The translations under genes and the position numbers were made by a program. Shown in pieces: positions 1 through 10,099 of a stretch of 64,000 bases of DNA. The DNA is from Hoeflea ulvae. Lineage in GTDB: Bacteria > Pseudomonadota > Alphaproteobacteria > Rhizobiales > Rhizobiaceae. The notes under the pieces are model-generated. The model was not told the DNA's origin and made no database searches. It saw nothing but the letters and a program-made list of their open reading frames with translations. The stretch spans positions 2,177,501-2,241,500 of the forward strand of contig NZ_JAOVZQ010000001.1 in assembly GCF_026619435.1 (NCBI RefSeq), in the 5' to 3' direction. Every line of letters starts with the position of its first letter. Position 1 is the first letter of the stretch.

Positions 1-437
<437 letters not shown>

Positions 438-466
438 GCCGTCACGTCAATCTGACTGAAAGCGGA

Positions 467-492
467 AAGGCCGGGAGCGATCCCGGCCTTTT
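467..492 (+). terminator. Intrinsic terminator after ilvC
   Basis: A perfect 10-bp stem (AAGGCCGGGA with TCCCGGCCTT) has a four-base GCGA loop and ends in a short T run. It starts 30 bases after the ilvC stop codon. Confidence 0.85.
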
Positions 493-659
493 CCATGCCA
501 TGTCACGGAAGAACCAGAGAGCAATGCGGGCGCTCGAAACTCGAACGGCGGCAAAATAATATTCGGCCTGCAGCAAATTTTCCGGAACCAATGCCCGGCG
601 CAGGCATTGTGTCCTTGCAACCAACAACAGGGGCTCCCGCCCTGCCAGAGGAGACTGAA

Positions 660-965
660 ATGAAACAGATTCTTGCTGCCACCGCTCTCGCCATGTGCTT
701 CACCGCCGGCGCTTTCGCCCAGACCAATGCCAACAACACCCGCACCGAACTTGACGCCTATGCAGGCAACGACCCGAGCGTCTTCGACATGATGATGGAC
801 TCCGAAGGCAATGACCTCGACGACGCCGAATTCCAGGCTCGCTGGGATGGCGCAACGCCGGAACAGCAGGCTGCCCTGAAGGATGCCTGCACCAAGGCAC
901 AGGAAGCCGAAGCAAAGTATTCCGACAGCGTCGCAAGCCGCTGCCTGACCGCAACCGGTAACTGA
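660..965 (+). CDS. Small secreted protein of unknown function
   Basis: A 101-residue protein. The chosen ATG follows a good ribosome site (AGAGGAGA) by six bases, and the predicted start gives a clean signal peptide: MKQILAATALAMCF then an AFAQ cleavage site near residue 21. An in-frame ORF extends further upstream, but that part lacks a ribosome site and would bury the signal peptide. The mature part is acidic and Asn/Asp-rich, with two cysteines (DACTK and SRCLT) that could form a disulfide in the periplasm. I do not recognise the family. It is monocistronic, with a terminator on either side. Confidence 0.7.
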   Translation: MKQILAATALAMCFTAGAFAQTNANNTRTELDAYAGNDPSVFDMMMDSEGNDLDDAEFQARWDGATPEQQAALKDACTKAQEAEAKYSDSVASRCLTATGN

Positions 966-999
966 CCCCCCCGATCTGATCCTCCCATCAGATCCATTT

Positions 1000-1035
1000 G
1001 GCCAGTCGGCGTCCCCCCTGCCGGCTGGCCTTTTT
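1000..1035 (+). terminator. Intrinsic terminator after the small secreted protein
   Basis: GGCCAGTCGGC pairs with GCCGGCTGGCC (one G-T wobble) across a nine-base C-rich loop and is followed by five T. It lies 35 bases after the stop codon and before the convergent gene. Confidence 0.85.
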
Positions 1036-1156
1036 GCATGCGCGGTTTTCATTCATGAGAGTTAGCGCTTGTCCGCTGCCGATGCCCCCAGGGACAGGGA
1101 CCCGCAACCGGCCACTGCCATCAAAGGTGGCACGGCCCGGGTGCCCTCTCGGCTGG

Positions 1157-1405
1157 TCACCCCGCGCTCATCCCCGCCAGCATTACCGCTAGCGCCACGA
1201 TGTGGATCAGCATGATCGCCCGGTCGTTCCAGATCACACCGACGGCAAACCAGCCAAACACACCGGCGACGAACAGATAGAGATTCCACGGTGTCCAGCC
1301 GAAGCCGGTGGCCGTGTAGCCCAGGATCTGGATGATCGACGCCACCCATTTGACCGCGAAGGCGATCCGTTCGCTCGAAAAATTCCCAACAACTGCAGTG
1401 GTCAT
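1157..1405 (-). CDS. Small inner-membrane protein, possibly DUF6552 family
   Basis: An 82-residue protein with two or three hydrophobic segments: VKWVASIIQILGYTATGF, NLYLFVAGVFGWFAVGVIW, and a C-terminal IMLIHIVALAVMLAG. The start has a strong ribosome site (GAGGAG) seven bases upstream on the minus strand. From memory this pattern, with KW...IQILGY...GWTPWN, matches small membrane proteins labelled DUF6552, often mis-named UbiE. No function is known. It lies 25 bases after the SDR gene on the same strand, so the two probably form an operon. Confidence 0.7.
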   Translation of the reverse strand: MTTAVVGNFSSERIAFAVKWVASIIQILGYTATGFGWTPWNLYLFVAGVFGWFAVGVIWNDRAIMLIHIVALAVMLAGMSAG

Positions 1406-1430
1406 GATCAGGTACTCCTCGGTTTGCCGG

Positions 1431-2135
1431 TCACACGGACCGCGTCAGCCCGCCGTCGATGCGAAAATTCTGGCCGGTGATGTAGGCCGCATCGTCGGAT
1501 GCCAGATAGGAAATCAGCGACGAGACCTCGCGCGCATGGCCGTAGCGGCCCATCGGAATCCGCGCCTTGCGGTCGGAGGTCTCCGGCAGTGAATCGATGA
1601 AGCCCGGCAGCACATTGTTCATCCGGATATTCTTCGCTGCATAGCGGTCGGTAAAAAGCTTGGTGAAGGCCGCCAGCCCGGCGCGGAACACGCCCGAGGT
1701 TGGAAACAGCGGATCGGGCTCGAATGCCGCAAAGGTGGAGATGTTGAGGATGGTGCCGCCGCCCTGGCGCTCCATATGCGGGGTGACCAGCCGGGCAGGG
1801 CGGATGACATTCATCAGGTAATATTCCATGCCCTTGTGCCAGTCCTCATCGCTGATCGAAAGCACATCGCCCTTCGGCCCGTGACCGGCGGAATTGACCA
1901 GCACGTCCACCCGGCCCCAGGCGGCGATCGCCTTGTCGACAAAGGCTGCCAGCGCCTCCGGGTCGAGATTGGAGCCGGTATGGCCGACGCCGCCCAGTTC
2001 TTCGGCCAGCGCCTCGCCCTTGCCCGAGGAGGACAGGATGCCGACCTTGAAACCGTCCGCTGCCAGCCTGCGTGCGGCGTCCGCGCCCATGCCGCTGCCG
2101 CCGGCGGTGATCAAGGCTACCTTGTGTTCGCTCAT
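1431..2135 (-). CDS. SDR-family protein lacking the catalytic Tyr-Lys pair
   Basis: A 234-residue Rossmann-fold short-chain dehydrogenase. The nucleotide-binding turn is TAGGSGMG (residues 10-17, Ala where Gly is usual), followed by the VNSAG block (80-84), NIS with the catalytic-type Ser133, and the C-terminal ITGQNFRIDGG motif. In the normal YxxxK position the sequence reads SGVFR (147-151), so Tyr is replaced by Ser and Lys by Arg while the flanking AGLAAFTK helix aligns well. It may have different chemistry or may only bind cofactor. The start is supported by GAAGGAGAG upstream. It is divergent from the LysR gene, which probably controls it. Confidence 0.85.
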   Translation of the reverse strand: MSEHKVALITAGGSGMGADAARRLAADGFKVGILSSSGKGEALAEELGGVGHTGSNLDPEALAAFVDKAIAAWGRVDVLVNSAGHGPKGDVLSISDEDWHKGMEYYLMNVIRPARLVTPHMERQGGGTILNISTFAAFEPDPLFPTSGVFRAGLAAFTKLFTDRYAAKNIRMNNVLPGFIDSLPETSDRKARIPMGRYGHAREVSSLISYLASDDAAYITGQNFRIDGGLTRSV

Positions 2136-2242
2136 ATCCGTCTCTCCTTCAATTGCCCCGAATTTACCGGGCGCCCGAGACGTTGACCAATCATGTTTTC
2201 TCGCTCAGACTGTAGAAAATCTACTGTCAATTGGAGCGCTGC
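2136..2242. promoter_or_regulatory. Divergent SDR/LysR promoter region with an inverted repeat
   Basis: This 107-base gap holds both promoters. At 2212-2224 there is a perfect inverted repeat, GTAGA-AAA-TCTAC, 18 bases before the LysR start codon. AT-rich dyads of this kind between a LysR gene and its divergent target are the usual binding sites of such regulators. Confidence 0.5.
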
Positions 2243-3163
2243 ATGCGTCTGCCCAATCTCAATGGCGTGCGTGCCTTCGAAGGCGCTGCGCGGCATCTCA
2301 ATTTCCGCCTCGCCGCCGAGGAACTGAACCTGACACAAGGCGCGGTGGCCCAGCAGGTCCGCAATCTCGAGGCCTCGCTTGGTCAGAAACTCTTTGTCCG
2401 CAAACCCCGCGGTCTGGAATTGACCGAAAAGGGCGCGGCCTATTTCACCGACATCCACGCGGCCCTGACCCGCATCGCCCAGGCCACCGCCCAACTGGCG
2501 CCGGTCAGCCGCAGCGTTGTGCTCTCCGTGCCGCCATCATTTGCCAGCATGTGGCTGCTGCCGCGGCTGACCGAATTCGAGGCATTGCATCCGGACATTG
2601 AACTACAGGTGATCGCGTCCGAAGGCCTGTCCGATTTCGGCGCCGACGGCGTTGATCTGGTTGTCCGCCAGGCCAGCCCGCCCTTTGCGCCAGACCTCAG
2701 ATCGGTTGAGCTCGCCCCGCTCAACCTGGTGGCGGTCGCAAGCCGCAGCTATCTCGAAACCGCGCCGCCAACCAAAGATCTCGAAGATTTCCGCGCCCAC
2801 CGCCTGCTCGAAAGCAGCCACCAGAACTGGCGTCAGCTGCTCGGCAACGACGAGGAGGCGGGCAAGGCCGCCCGCGTCTCCCGCTTCAACCAGACAGCTC
2901 TCGCCATCGCCGCCGCCCGCGCCGGCCGCGGCGTCGCCATCGCGCCTGAGGCGTTGATCGAACCTGATATCAAAAATGGTGAGCTTAAGGTCGTCTGGCG
3001 CGACGAAGCAAAATCTGCGGCCGGCTTCTACGCCGTGGCCCCGCGCGAACCCGGCCGTCCGTCAGGCGACCGCGATCATTTGGCGGAATGGCTGTGTGGT
3101 CAGTTTGGCAAGGCGTGGGGGGAGGGCGCTAACCGCCCCGCACCACCCGCCCCAGCCTCTTGA
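2243..3163 (+). CDS. LysR-family transcriptional regulator (GcvA-like)
   Basis: A 306-residue regulator. The winged HTH is at residues 1-60 (LPNLNGVRAFEGAARHLNF, AAEELNLTQGAVAQQVRNLE, LFVRKPRGLELTEKG), followed by a LysR substrate-binding fold with the GVDLVVRQ segment typical of the GcvA/AmpR subgroup. I chose the second Met (MRLPNLNG) because it aligns with family N-termini; a Met four codons earlier is possible. It is divergent from the SDR gene, and the 3' end overlaps the convergent aminotransferase gene by 35 bases. The Pro/Ala-rich tail is in that overlap. The effector is unknown. Confidence 0.88.
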   Translation: MRLPNLNGVRAFEGAARHLNFRLAAEELNLTQGAVAQQVRNLEASLGQKLFVRKPRGLELTEKGAAYFTDIHAALTRIAQATAQLAPVSRSVVLSVPPSFASMWLLPRLTEFEALHPDIELQVIASEGLSDFGADGVDLVVRQASPPFAPDLRSVELAPLNLVAVASRSYLETAPPTKDLEDFRAHRLLESSHQNWRQLLGNDEEAGKAARVSRFNQTALAIAAARAGRGVAIAPEALIEPDIKNGELKVVWRDEAKSAAGFYAVAPREPGRPSGDRDHLAEWLCGQFGKAWGEGANRPAPPAPAS

Positions 3164-4373
3164 TACCTTCTTCAATCATCGCCTCGCTGGCGCACGAAAA
3201 CGACAGCCTGAGCGTATTGGCTCCCGATCCATCAGCGAAAAACGCCCGCCCCGGAACAAACGCCACGCGTTCGGTTTTGATGCTTTCGGCCAAGAGCGCC
3301 GCGCCGTCCGCACCCTCGGGCAGCGTGACCCAGATGAACATGCCGCCATCGGGTCTGGTCCAGCTCACGTCTTCGGGCATGTGCCGGGCAAGGCTCGCCA
3401 GCATCGCGTCGCGGCGGGCCTGGTAGGTCGCCTTGATTTTGGCCACCTGGGCGTCGAAGCCCTCGGAGGCCACTTTGTGGATCGCCATCTGGTTCAGCGT
3501 CGCCGAATGCAGGTCGGCCGCCTGTTTCATCAGCACCAGTTTCGAGATCACCGGCTTTGCGGCGCAGACCCAGCCGACACGCAGGCCCGGCGCCAGCGTC
3601 TTGGAAAAACTGCCGCAATAGATGGTGCGGGTGTTTTCGATTGAGCCGTTGCGCTCGATGTCGAGCGCCTGCATCGGCGGCACTTCGTCGCCGTCATAGC
3701 GCAGCGACTGGTAGGCGGCGTCCTCGATCACCGCGATGTCGAGGTCCTCGGCCAGATCTAGAATGTTTTTGCGCGCGGACCCGGCCAATGTTTCTCCGGT
3801 CGGGTTGGCGAAATCGGCCGAGGCATAGGCGAATTTCACCTCGCCGCCATTGGCCTTGGCAGCCGCGCGATAATCGGCGGCCGAGCGGTTGCCGAGCGGG
3901 GTCAGCCGGTCGTAGCTGGGTTCATAGGCGTTGAACGCCTGCAGCGCGCCGAGATAGGTCGGCCAGCCCACCAGCGCGGTGTCGCCCTTGGATAAAAACA
4001 GCTTGCCGAGATAGTCCAGCGCCTGCTGCGAGCCCGAGGTGATCATGATGTTGTCGGCAGTGCACTCGACGCCGAGCGAAGCCATGCGCGTGACCAGCCA
4101 GTCGCGCAGCGGCTTGTAGCCTTCACTGACCGAATATTGCAGTGCTGCGCCCTTCGAGTCGCCCGACAGCGCCGAGGTCAGCGCCGCGCCAAAGGCTTCG
4201 GCCGGAAACAGCGCCGGGTCGGGAATGCCGCCGGCAAACGAGATCACGTCGGGCTGGTCGAGCAGCTTCAGAAGTTCGCGGATTTCCGACGCCTTCATCC
4301 GCTCCGCCCGTGTGGCAAACAGCTTGGGCCAGTCCAGGCCGGTCATCCCCGCCGATGTCGTATCACTGCTCAT
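3129..4373 (-). CDS. PLP-dependent class I/II aminotransferase (2-aminoadipate transaminase-like)
   Basis: A 414-residue fold-type I aminotransferase. Motifs are FAGGIPDPALFP near the N-terminus, ALQYSVSEGYKPLRDWL, the TSGSQQALD cofactor loop, FANPTG (Asn-Pro near 190), the EDAAYQSLRY segment and the Schiff-base lysine in SFSKTLAPGLRVGW (Lys258). The pattern fits the LysN / 2-aminoadipate and branched-chain group without the N-terminal GntR domain of MocR proteins. The longer frame upstream was rejected because the ATG at 4373 has an excellent ribosome site (GGGAGGAG) and the extra residues look like untranslated DNA. Substrate cannot be assigned from sequence alone. Confidence 0.88.
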   Translation of the reverse strand: MSSDTTSAGMTGLDWPKLFATRAERMKASEIRELLKLLDQPDVISFAGGIPDPALFPAEAFGAALTSALSGDSKGAALQYSVSEGYKPLRDWLVTRMASLGVECTADNIMITSGSQQALDYLGKLFLSKGDTALVGWPTYLGALQAFNAYEPSYDRLTPLGNRSAADYRAAAKANGGEVKFAYASADFANPTGETLAGSARKNILDLAEDLDIAVIEDAAYQSLRYDGDEVPPMQALDIERNGSIENTRTIYCGSFSKTLAPGLRVGWVCAAKPVISKLVLMKQAADLHSATLNQMAIHKVASEGFDAQVAKIKATYQARRDAMLASLARHMPEDVSWTRPDGGMFIWVTLPEGADGAALLAESIKTERVAFVPGRAFFADGSGANTLRLSFSCASEAMIEEGIKRLGRVVRGG

Positions 4374-4884
4374 GCCTGCTCCTCCCGGCGCGCATCGATA
4401 CCGGGGACAGTCCGCCTTTCCGCGCACGGGAAGATCCGAACTTGCGCGATCCGAAAGGAAAACAGTCCCCGATAGTTCTGCCTGCGCAACAATAATGCGT
4501 TTGCGATGTTCCAGGAGCAAGAATGATCATGAACGCAAATTTATGTCAATAATGCTGACCTATTTAATTCGCGCGGCCGCATCGCGCGCAATTCGCTCCG
4601 GCCAACGGAAGACCATTTGTCGCCGACCGGGTCAGGGCAGGGGTATTCGTCGGGTTTCAGGGATCCCGGTCAGGGCGTCGAAGTTTCCCTGCGGGGCGAA
4701 TCGGTGCAGGCTCGGCCGCGGCCAGTATCGGCAAGTCTTTGATGCCGGCAGCGTTTGAGTGAAAAAGGAAGTGCTTTTCCACTGAATATCAAAGTGCTGT
4801 CTTGTCCTAGGCGTTTGTGACCATTAAGTGACGGGTACAAAACCGTATAAAGCGGATGCGGCAGGCCATGCCCGGGGAAATTTT
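4374..4884. other. Intergenic region upstream of the aminotransferase and mnhA
   Basis: About 510 bases with no convincing gene. It must hold the promoters of two divergent units. The segment around 4520-4570 is AT-rich compared with its surroundings. I found no clear repeat, RNA gene or palindrome. Confidence 0.5.
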
Positions 4885-7251
4885 ATGAGCGCAGTTGCGC
4901 CTGGAACGACTTTTATTGTGTTGATGCTGCCGTTTCTGGCGGCGTTGGTCGCGCCGTGGCTGACGCGTCGTCTCGGCCACAATGCGGCCTGGATCCTGGC
5001 GCTGGCGCCGCTGGCGATTTTCTTGCATTTCCTCGGTTTTGCCGGCGCTGTTGCTGACGGCGGGATCGTCACCGGCGGCTACAAATGGGTGCCCTCCTTC
5101 AATATCAGCTTCTCCTGGCTGATCGATGGTCTGTCGCTGACCTTCGCGTTGCTGATTTCCGGTATCGGCGCGATGATCATGCTCTATTCCGGCGGCTATC
5201 TCAAAGGCCATGTCCAGCTTGGCCGCTTCTTCTCCTTCATGCTGATGTTCATGGGCGCCATGCTCGGCGTGGTGATTTCCGACAGCTTCCTGATGCTGTT
5301 TGTCTATTGGGAGCTGACTTCGATCACCTCCTTCCTGCTCATCGGATTCGACCACACCCGCGAGGCCTCGCGCCGCGCCGCCATCCAGGCGCTGGTGGTC
5401 ACCGGCGGCGGCGGACTGGCGCTGCTGGCGGGCCTGCTGGTGATCTGGAACATCACCGGCGTCAGCCAGATTTCGCTGCTGCTGAGTTACGGCGACGAAT
5501 TGCGCAACAGCCCGTTCTACCTGCTGGCGCTGTTTCTGGTGCTGGGCGGCGCGTTTTCCAAGTCGGCCCAGTTCCCGCTGCATTTCTGGTTGCCCAACGC
5601 CATGGAAGCGCCGACCCCGGTCTCGGCCTATCTGCACTCCGCCACCATGGTCAAGGCCGGCGTCTATCTGCTGATGCGGCTCAATCCGGTGCTGGGCGAC
5701 ACTGTCTGGTGGGAAACCATCCTGCCGCTGTTTGGTGGCACCACGCTGATCGTCGGCACGCTGCTCGCCATCCGCCAGACCGATCTAAAGCTGATGCTGG
5801 CCTATACCACCGTGTCCTCGCTCGGCCTGCTGGTGCTGCTGACCGGTTTTGGCAGCGAGCACGCCATTGCCGCCGCCGTGCTCTATCTGGTGGCGCATTC
5901 GCTGTTCAAGGGCGCGCTGTTCATGGTCGCCGGCCTGATCGACCATGAGGCCGGCACCCGTGACGTGACCCGGCTGGGCGGCCTGCGCAAGGCGATGCCG
6001 ATCACCTTCATCGCCGCCATGGCCGCAGCCATCTCGATGGCCGGCCTGCCGCCCTTCGTCGGCTTCCTCGCCAAGGAGGAAATCTACTACGCGCTCTGGG
6101 CCACCAATCCCTGGTCGCTGGCCTTTGTCGCCGTCGCCATTGTCGGCAATGGGCTGATGTTCGTGATCGGCTTTGCCGTCGCCATCAAGCCGTTCTTCGG
6201 GCCCGTGGTCAAAACCCCGAAAGCGGCCCATGAGGGTCCGGTGCTGCTGTGGCTGGGGCCGTTGACGCTCGGTATCGCGGCCCTGGCCGCGGCGCTGCTG
6301 TCGCCGCTGACCCACCGTTTCATTTCCGCGCCGATGGCAAGTGCCGTGGCCGGCAAATCCGAGCTGGTCACCATCTCGCTGGTCCCGCATTTCGGCGCGC
6401 CGCTGCTGCTGTCGCTGGTCACCATAGTCTTCGGCGTCATCGCCTACCGCATGCTTGACCGCCTGCGCGCGGGCATGGTCTCGCTGCTTGCGGCCATCGG
6501 CTGGGGCCCGGACCGCGGCTTCGACCAGTTCATTTTCGGCCTGGTTCGCCTGTCGGTCAAAATCACCCGCGTGGTCCAGCCCGGACGGCTGGAGATCTAC
6601 ATGATCGTCACCTTCCTGATGATTGCCGCGGCCCTGATCGTGCCGATGGCCTGGTATGGCGAATGGCCTTCGATGCCGGTCTGGCCCACCGATGTGCAGT
6701 TTCATGAGCTGGTGGTCTTCGCCATCGTGCTGATCGGGCTGCTCGCGGTGATCTATGCCCGTGACCGGCTCACCGCGATCGTGTCGCTCGGCATCCAGGG
6801 CTTTGCCGTGGCGCTGATCTTCATGCTGTTTGGCGCACCCGACCTGTCATTCACCCAGTTCATGGTCGAAACCCTGGCCGTCGTCATCCTCGCGCTGATC
6901 ATGACAAGGTTGCGGCTGACCTCGGCCGACCATCGCCCCACCGGCGAAAAGGCCATCGACATGACCGTGGCGCTGGCCTGCGGCGGCGGCTTCATGCTCT
7001 ATCTGCTGTCCGTCACCCAGCAGCCGTTCAACACCGAGCTGAGCGACTTCTTCTCGGCCTATTCGAAGGTCGTCGCCCACGGCGCCAATGTCGTCAATGT
7101 CATCATCGTGGATTTCCGCGGCACGGATACGCTGGGCGAGATCGCAGTCGTCATGGTCACCGGTCTCGCCATCCTGTCGCTGATCCGCATCCGCACGCCG
7201 CGTGTGCCGGTTGCCGACAATGATCCCGACCGCAACGGCGGAGGGCAGTAA
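4885..7251 (+). CDS. mnhA: Na+/H+ antiporter subunit A (MrpA/MnhA/PhaA)
   Basis: A 788-residue polytopic membrane protein, the largest subunit of the Mrp cation/proton antiporter and homologous to respiratory complex I NuoL. Seen are the [19 protein letters not shown] segment with its conserved Glu, the [20 protein letters not shown] motif, [14 protein letters not shown] with the conserved Lys, and [14 protein letters not shown]. The C-terminal part carries the MbhE-like [16 protein letters not shown] block. The ATG at 4885 was preferred over an upstream in-frame ATG because it begins the hydrophobic N-terminus. Subunit B is a separate gene here, which resembles the pha2 type of Sinorhizobium and not the fused phaAB type. 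Confidence 0.94.
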   Translation: MSAVAPGTTFIVLMLPFLAALVAPWLTRRLGHNAAWILALAPLAIFLHFLGFAGAVADGGIVTGGYKWVPSFNISFSWLIDGLSLTFALLISGIGAMIMLYSGGYLKGHVQLGRFFSFMLMFMGAMLGVVISDSFLMLFVYWELTSITSFLLIGFDHTREASRRAAIQALVVTGGGGLALLAGLLVIWNITGVSQISLLLSYGDELRNSPFYLLALFLVLGGAFSKSAQFPLHFWLPNAMEAPTPVSAYLHSATMVKAGVYLLMRLNPVLGDTVWWETILPLFGGTTLIVGTLLAIRQTDLKLMLAYTTVSSLGLLVLLTGFGSEHAIAAAVLYLVAHSLFKGALFMVAGLIDHEAGTRDVTRLGGLRKAMPITFIAAMAAAISMAGLPPFVGFLAKEEIYYALWATNPWSLAFVAVAIVGNGLMFVIGFAVAIKPFFGPVVKTPKAAHEGPVLLWLGPLTLGIAALAAALLSPLTHRFISAPMASAVAGKSELVTISLVPHFGAPLLLSLVTIVFGVIAYRMLDRLRAGMVSLLAAIGWGPDRGFDQFIFGLVRLSVKITRVVQPGRLEIYMIVTFLMIAAALIVPMAWYGEWPSMPVWPTDVQFHELVVFAIVLIGLLAVIYARDRLTAIVSLGIQGFAVALIFMLFGAPDLSFTQFMVETLAVVILALIMTRLRLTSADHRPTGEKAIDMTVALACGGGFMLYLLSVTQQPFNTELSDFFSAYSKVVAHGANVVNVIIVDFRGTDTLGEIAVVMVTGLAILSLIRIRTPRVPVADNDPDRNGGGQ

Positions 7252-7253
7252 TC

Positions 7254-7673
7254 ATGCGCACAGTCATTTTCCGCTCGATTGCGCCCTATCTCACCAGCCT
7301 GATGATGCTGTTTTCGGTCTTCGTGCTGCTGCGCGGTCACAACGAACCCGGCGGCGGCTTCATCGGCGGCCTGATCGCGGCCTCCGCACTGGCGATCTAC
7401 GGTATCGCCTGCGGTGTGGCGCCGGTGCGCCGGGCGATCTATTTCCACCCGATGGCGATTGCCGCCTTCGGCCTGTTCATGGCGGCGATGGCCGGCGTGC
7501 TGTCGATCTTTGCCGGCGTGCCCTACATGTCGGGCATCTGGATCTACCCGGATTTCTTCGGGGTGGAACTGGCCCTGTCGACGGTGCTGGTCTTTGATGT
7601 CGGGGTCTATCTCGTCGTCGTCGGCGCGATCAGTTCCATTGCCCTGGCGCTGGAAGAAAGGGATCGCGACTGA
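7254..7673 (+). CDS. mnhB: Na+/H+ antiporter subunit B
   Basis: A 139-residue membrane protein of the MnhB family. It has the signature [19 protein letters not shown] after a first transmembrane helix, and further helices to the C-terminus. It follows mnhA after two bases, and its stop codon overlaps the mnhC start (TGATG), so the genes are translationally coupled. It is part of the hetero-oligomeric Mrp complex used for sodium and pH homeostasis. Confidence 0.93.
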   Translation: MRTVIFRSIAPYLTSLMMLFSVFVLLRGHNEPGGGFIGGLIAASALAIYGIACGVAPVRRAIYFHPMAIAAFGLFMAAMAGVLSIFAGVPYMSGIWIYPDFFGVELALSTVLVFDVGVYLVVVGAISSIALALEERDRD

Positions 7674-8050
7674 TGGAATCCCTGTTAGCCATTCTGGTCG
7701 GCGCGCTGTTTACCGTTGCCATCTATCTGTTCCTGTCCAAGCACATCATCCGCATCCTGATGGGCGCGGCGATCCTGGGCAACGCCGTCAATCTGCTGAT
7801 CTTCACCGCCGGGCGGGTGACGCGCGAAGTGCCGCCGATCATCCCCGCCAGTGCCGATGCGCTCAGCGATGCCGCCGCCAATCCCCTGCCGCAGGCGCTG
7901 ATCCTGACGGCGATCGTGATTTCATTTTCATTCTTCGCGTTTTTGCTGGTGCTGGGTTACCGCGCCTTCCAGGAACTTGAAACCGACAGTTCCGACGAGA
8001 TGCGTGTAGCCGAACCGGTGGGCGAGCAGTCGCCGCCGGCCGGCTACTGA
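7673..8050 (+). CDS. mnhC: Na+/H+ antiporter subunit C
   Basis: A 125-residue NuoK-like subunit with three transmembrane helices. Motifs are LSKHIIRILMGAAILGNAVNLLIF and PLPQALILTAIVISF, both diagnostic of MnhC. It overlaps mnhB by one base and is followed 13 bases later by mnhD, with GGAGAG as ribosome site for the latter. The cytoplasmic C-terminal tail is acidic. Confidence 0.93.
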   Translation: MESLLAILVGALFTVAIYLFLSKHIIRILMGAAILGNAVNLLIFTAGRVTREVPPIIPASADALSDAAANPLPQALILTAIVISFSFFAFLLVLGYRAFQELETDSSDEMRVAEPVGEQSPPAGY

Positions 8051-8063
8051 GGAGAGACCGGCG

Positions 8064-9629
8064 ATGGCTGGAACAAGCAAGGTCCTCGAGGACTTCTCCG
8101 ACGTCTATGCGCCCGGTCCGCTGGCGCTCGCCGACTGGCTGATCGTCGCGCCGGTGGTCTGGTGCATTCTGGTCGGCTCGGTTCTGCTGATGCTGCGCAA
8201 GCGCACCGATGTGCAGCCATTGATCGCCATTCCGGCGCTGGGTGTGCTCGCCCTGATGACGCTGGGACTGCTCGCCCATGTCGTCGAGGGCGGCACGGTG
8301 ACCATGACCATGGGCCGCTGGCTGCCGCCCTTCGGCATCTCCTTCACCGTCGATCTGCTCGGCGCCTTCTTTGCCGCCACCTCGTCGCTGGTCGCGCTCG
8401 CCGCCGGCATTTATGGCCGCAGCGATGTCGACGAATCGGGCCGCCGCTACGGCTTCTACCCGTTCCTGATGCTGATCATGGCCGGCATCCTCGGCGCCTT
8501 TCTCACCGGTGACATCTTCAATCTCTATGTCTGGTTCGAGGTGCTGCTGATCTCGTCCTTCGGGCTGCTGGTTCTCGGCTCGGAGCGCAAGCAGCTTGAC
8601 GGCGCGGTCAAATATGCCTTTCTCAACTTGATCGCCACGACGCTGTTCCTGGTCGCCACCGGCTATCTCTACGGCCTGTTCGGCACGCTCAACATGGCCG
8701 ACATCGCCATCAAGGCGTCCGAACTGCGCGGCACCGCGCCGCTGATGACGCTGGTGACGCTGTATCTGCTCGCCTTCGCCATGAAGGCGGCGGCATTCCC
8801 GGTCAATTTCTGGCTGCCGGCCTCCTACCACACGCCGCGCCTGGTGGTGTCGGGCCTGTTTGCCGGCCTGCTCACCAAGGTCGGTGTCTATGCGCTGCTG
8901 CGCATTCTGGGCATGCTGTTTCCCTTCGAGCGCCAGGAGCTGTCCTTTCTCATCGCCATCGTTGCGGCGCTGACCATGATTCTCGGCGTGCTGGGTGCAC
9001 TGGCGCAAAACGACATCCGCCGCGCCCTCGGCTTCCTGGTGATTTCCGGCATCGGCGTGATGCTGTCCGGCCTGGCGCTGGGCAGTCCGGCAGGCCTTTC
9101 CGGTGCGATTCTCTACGCCGCCCATTCCATGGTGGTGATGACCGCGCTGTATTTTGCTGCCGGACTCGGCGCGCGCCTGGGCGGCGGCTTCGAGCTCAGC
9201 TCGGCCGGTGGCGTCTATGCGCAGAACGCGGCCATGGCCGGCCTGACGCTGATGCTGTTCTTCTCGGTCGCGGGCCTGCCGCCATTCTCCGGCCTCTGGC
9301 CCAAGATCATGCTGGTCAAGGCCTCGCTCGATGTCGGCGCCTGGTGGCTGGCCGGCTCGATCCTGGTCACCGGGTTCCTGACCACCATCACCGTCGGCCG
9401 CATCTGGGTGCTGGCCTATTGGCGCCCCGCGCCGGATACCGGGACCGCGGCTGCCGTCAGCCCGCTGCCGGTCGGCGCAACCGCTGCGCTGTTCGGTCTG
9501 GTCGTCATCACCACCGCCTTCGGCGTCTGGCCGGAGCCGGTGATGGCGCTGGCCCAGGAGGCGGCCCGCGGCCTGCTTGATCCGTCTGCCTATGTGCTGT
9601 CGGTGTTTCCCGCGGAGGCGTCGCAATGA
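8064..9629 (+). CDS. mnhD: Na+/H+ antiporter subunit D
   Basis: A 521-residue NuoM/NuoN-like proton-translocating subunit. Seen are FNLYVWFEVLLISSFGLLVLGS with the conserved Glu, AFAMKAAAFPVNFWLPASYHTP with the conserved Lys, FAGLLTKVGVYALLR, and AAHSMVVMTALYFAAG. It lies in the antiporter operon, and its stop overlaps the mnhE start by four bases (ATGA). Confidence 0.94.
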   Translation: MAGTSKVLEDFSDVYAPGPLALADWLIVAPVVWCILVGSVLLMLRKRTDVQPLIAIPALGVLALMTLGLLAHVVEGGTVTMTMGRWLPPFGISFTVDLLGAFFAATSSLVALAAGIYGRSDVDESGRRYGFYPFLMLIMAGILGAFLTGDIFNLYVWFEVLLISSFGLLVLGSERKQLDGAVKYAFLNLIATTLFLVATGYLYGLFGTLNMADIAIKASELRGTAPLMTLVTLYLLAFAMKAAAFPVNFWLPASYHTPRLVVSGLFAGLLTKVGVYALLRILGMLFPFERQELSFLIAIVAALTMILGVLGALAQNDIRRALGFLVISGIGVMLSGLALGSPAGLSGAILYAAHSMVVMTALYFAAGLGARLGGGFELSSAGGVYAQNAAMAGLTLMLFFSVAGLPPFSGLWPKIMLVKASLDVGAWWLAGSILVTGFLTTITVGRIWVLAYWRPAPDTGTAAAVSPLPVGATAALFGLVVITTAFGVWPEPVMALAQEAARGLLDPSAYVLSVFPAEASQ

Positions 9630-10099
9630 GCCTGTTCCTGGTCAATGTATTGCTGGCACTGGCCTGGTCGGCCGTCACCGGCTCGTTCACATTCATGAAT
9701 TTCGTGTTCGGCTTCGTTCTGGCGATCTTCGCCCTTTCGCTGATTCGCGAACAGGTCGGCTCCACCGGCTATTTCTCCCGCGCCCGGCGGGTGATTTCGC
9801 TGCTGGTGCTGTTCCTTTACGAACTGGTGCTGTCATCGTGGAAGGTGGCGGTGATGGTGCTGTCGCCGCGCATGGATCTCAAGCCCGGCATCTTCGCCTA
9901 TCCGCTGCGGGTCGACCGTGATTTCGAGATCACCATTCTCGCCAATTTGATCACGCTGACGCCGGGCACCCTGTCGGTCGATGTGTCGGAAGACCGCCGC
10001 ACCCTCTACGTCCACGCGCTTGACGCATCCGACCCCGACGCCACGCGGCGCGACATTGCCGAAGGTTTCGAGCGCAAGATCATGGAGGCGTTCCGATGA
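9626..10099 (+). CDS. mnhE: Na+/H+ antiporter subunit E
   Basis: A 157-residue MnhE protein: two N-terminal hydrophobic segments followed by a cytosolic domain. The block [21 protein letters not shown] followed by LYVHALD is diagnostic of the family. It overlaps mnhD and mnhF by four bases each, which indicates coupled translation and fixed stoichiometry within the Mrp complex. Confidence 0.93.
   Translation: MSLFLVNVLLALAWSAVTGSFTFMNFVFGFVLAIFALSLIREQVGSTGYFSRARRVISLLVLFLYELVLSSWKVAVMVLSPRMDLKPGIFAYPLRVDRDFEITILANLITLTPGTLSVDVSEDRRTLYVHALDASDPDATRRDIAEGFERKIMEAFR

Noticed and set aside
495..659. Upstream in-frame extension of the small secreted protein
   Set aside because: It lacks a ribosome site, would bury the signal peptide and overlaps the ilvC terminator region.
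4807..9626. Long minus-strand ORFs across the antiporter genes
   Set aside because: They are rich in Gln, Arg, His and Asp as expected of antisense frames of hydrophobic genes, with no motifs; the plus-strand proteins are clearly real.
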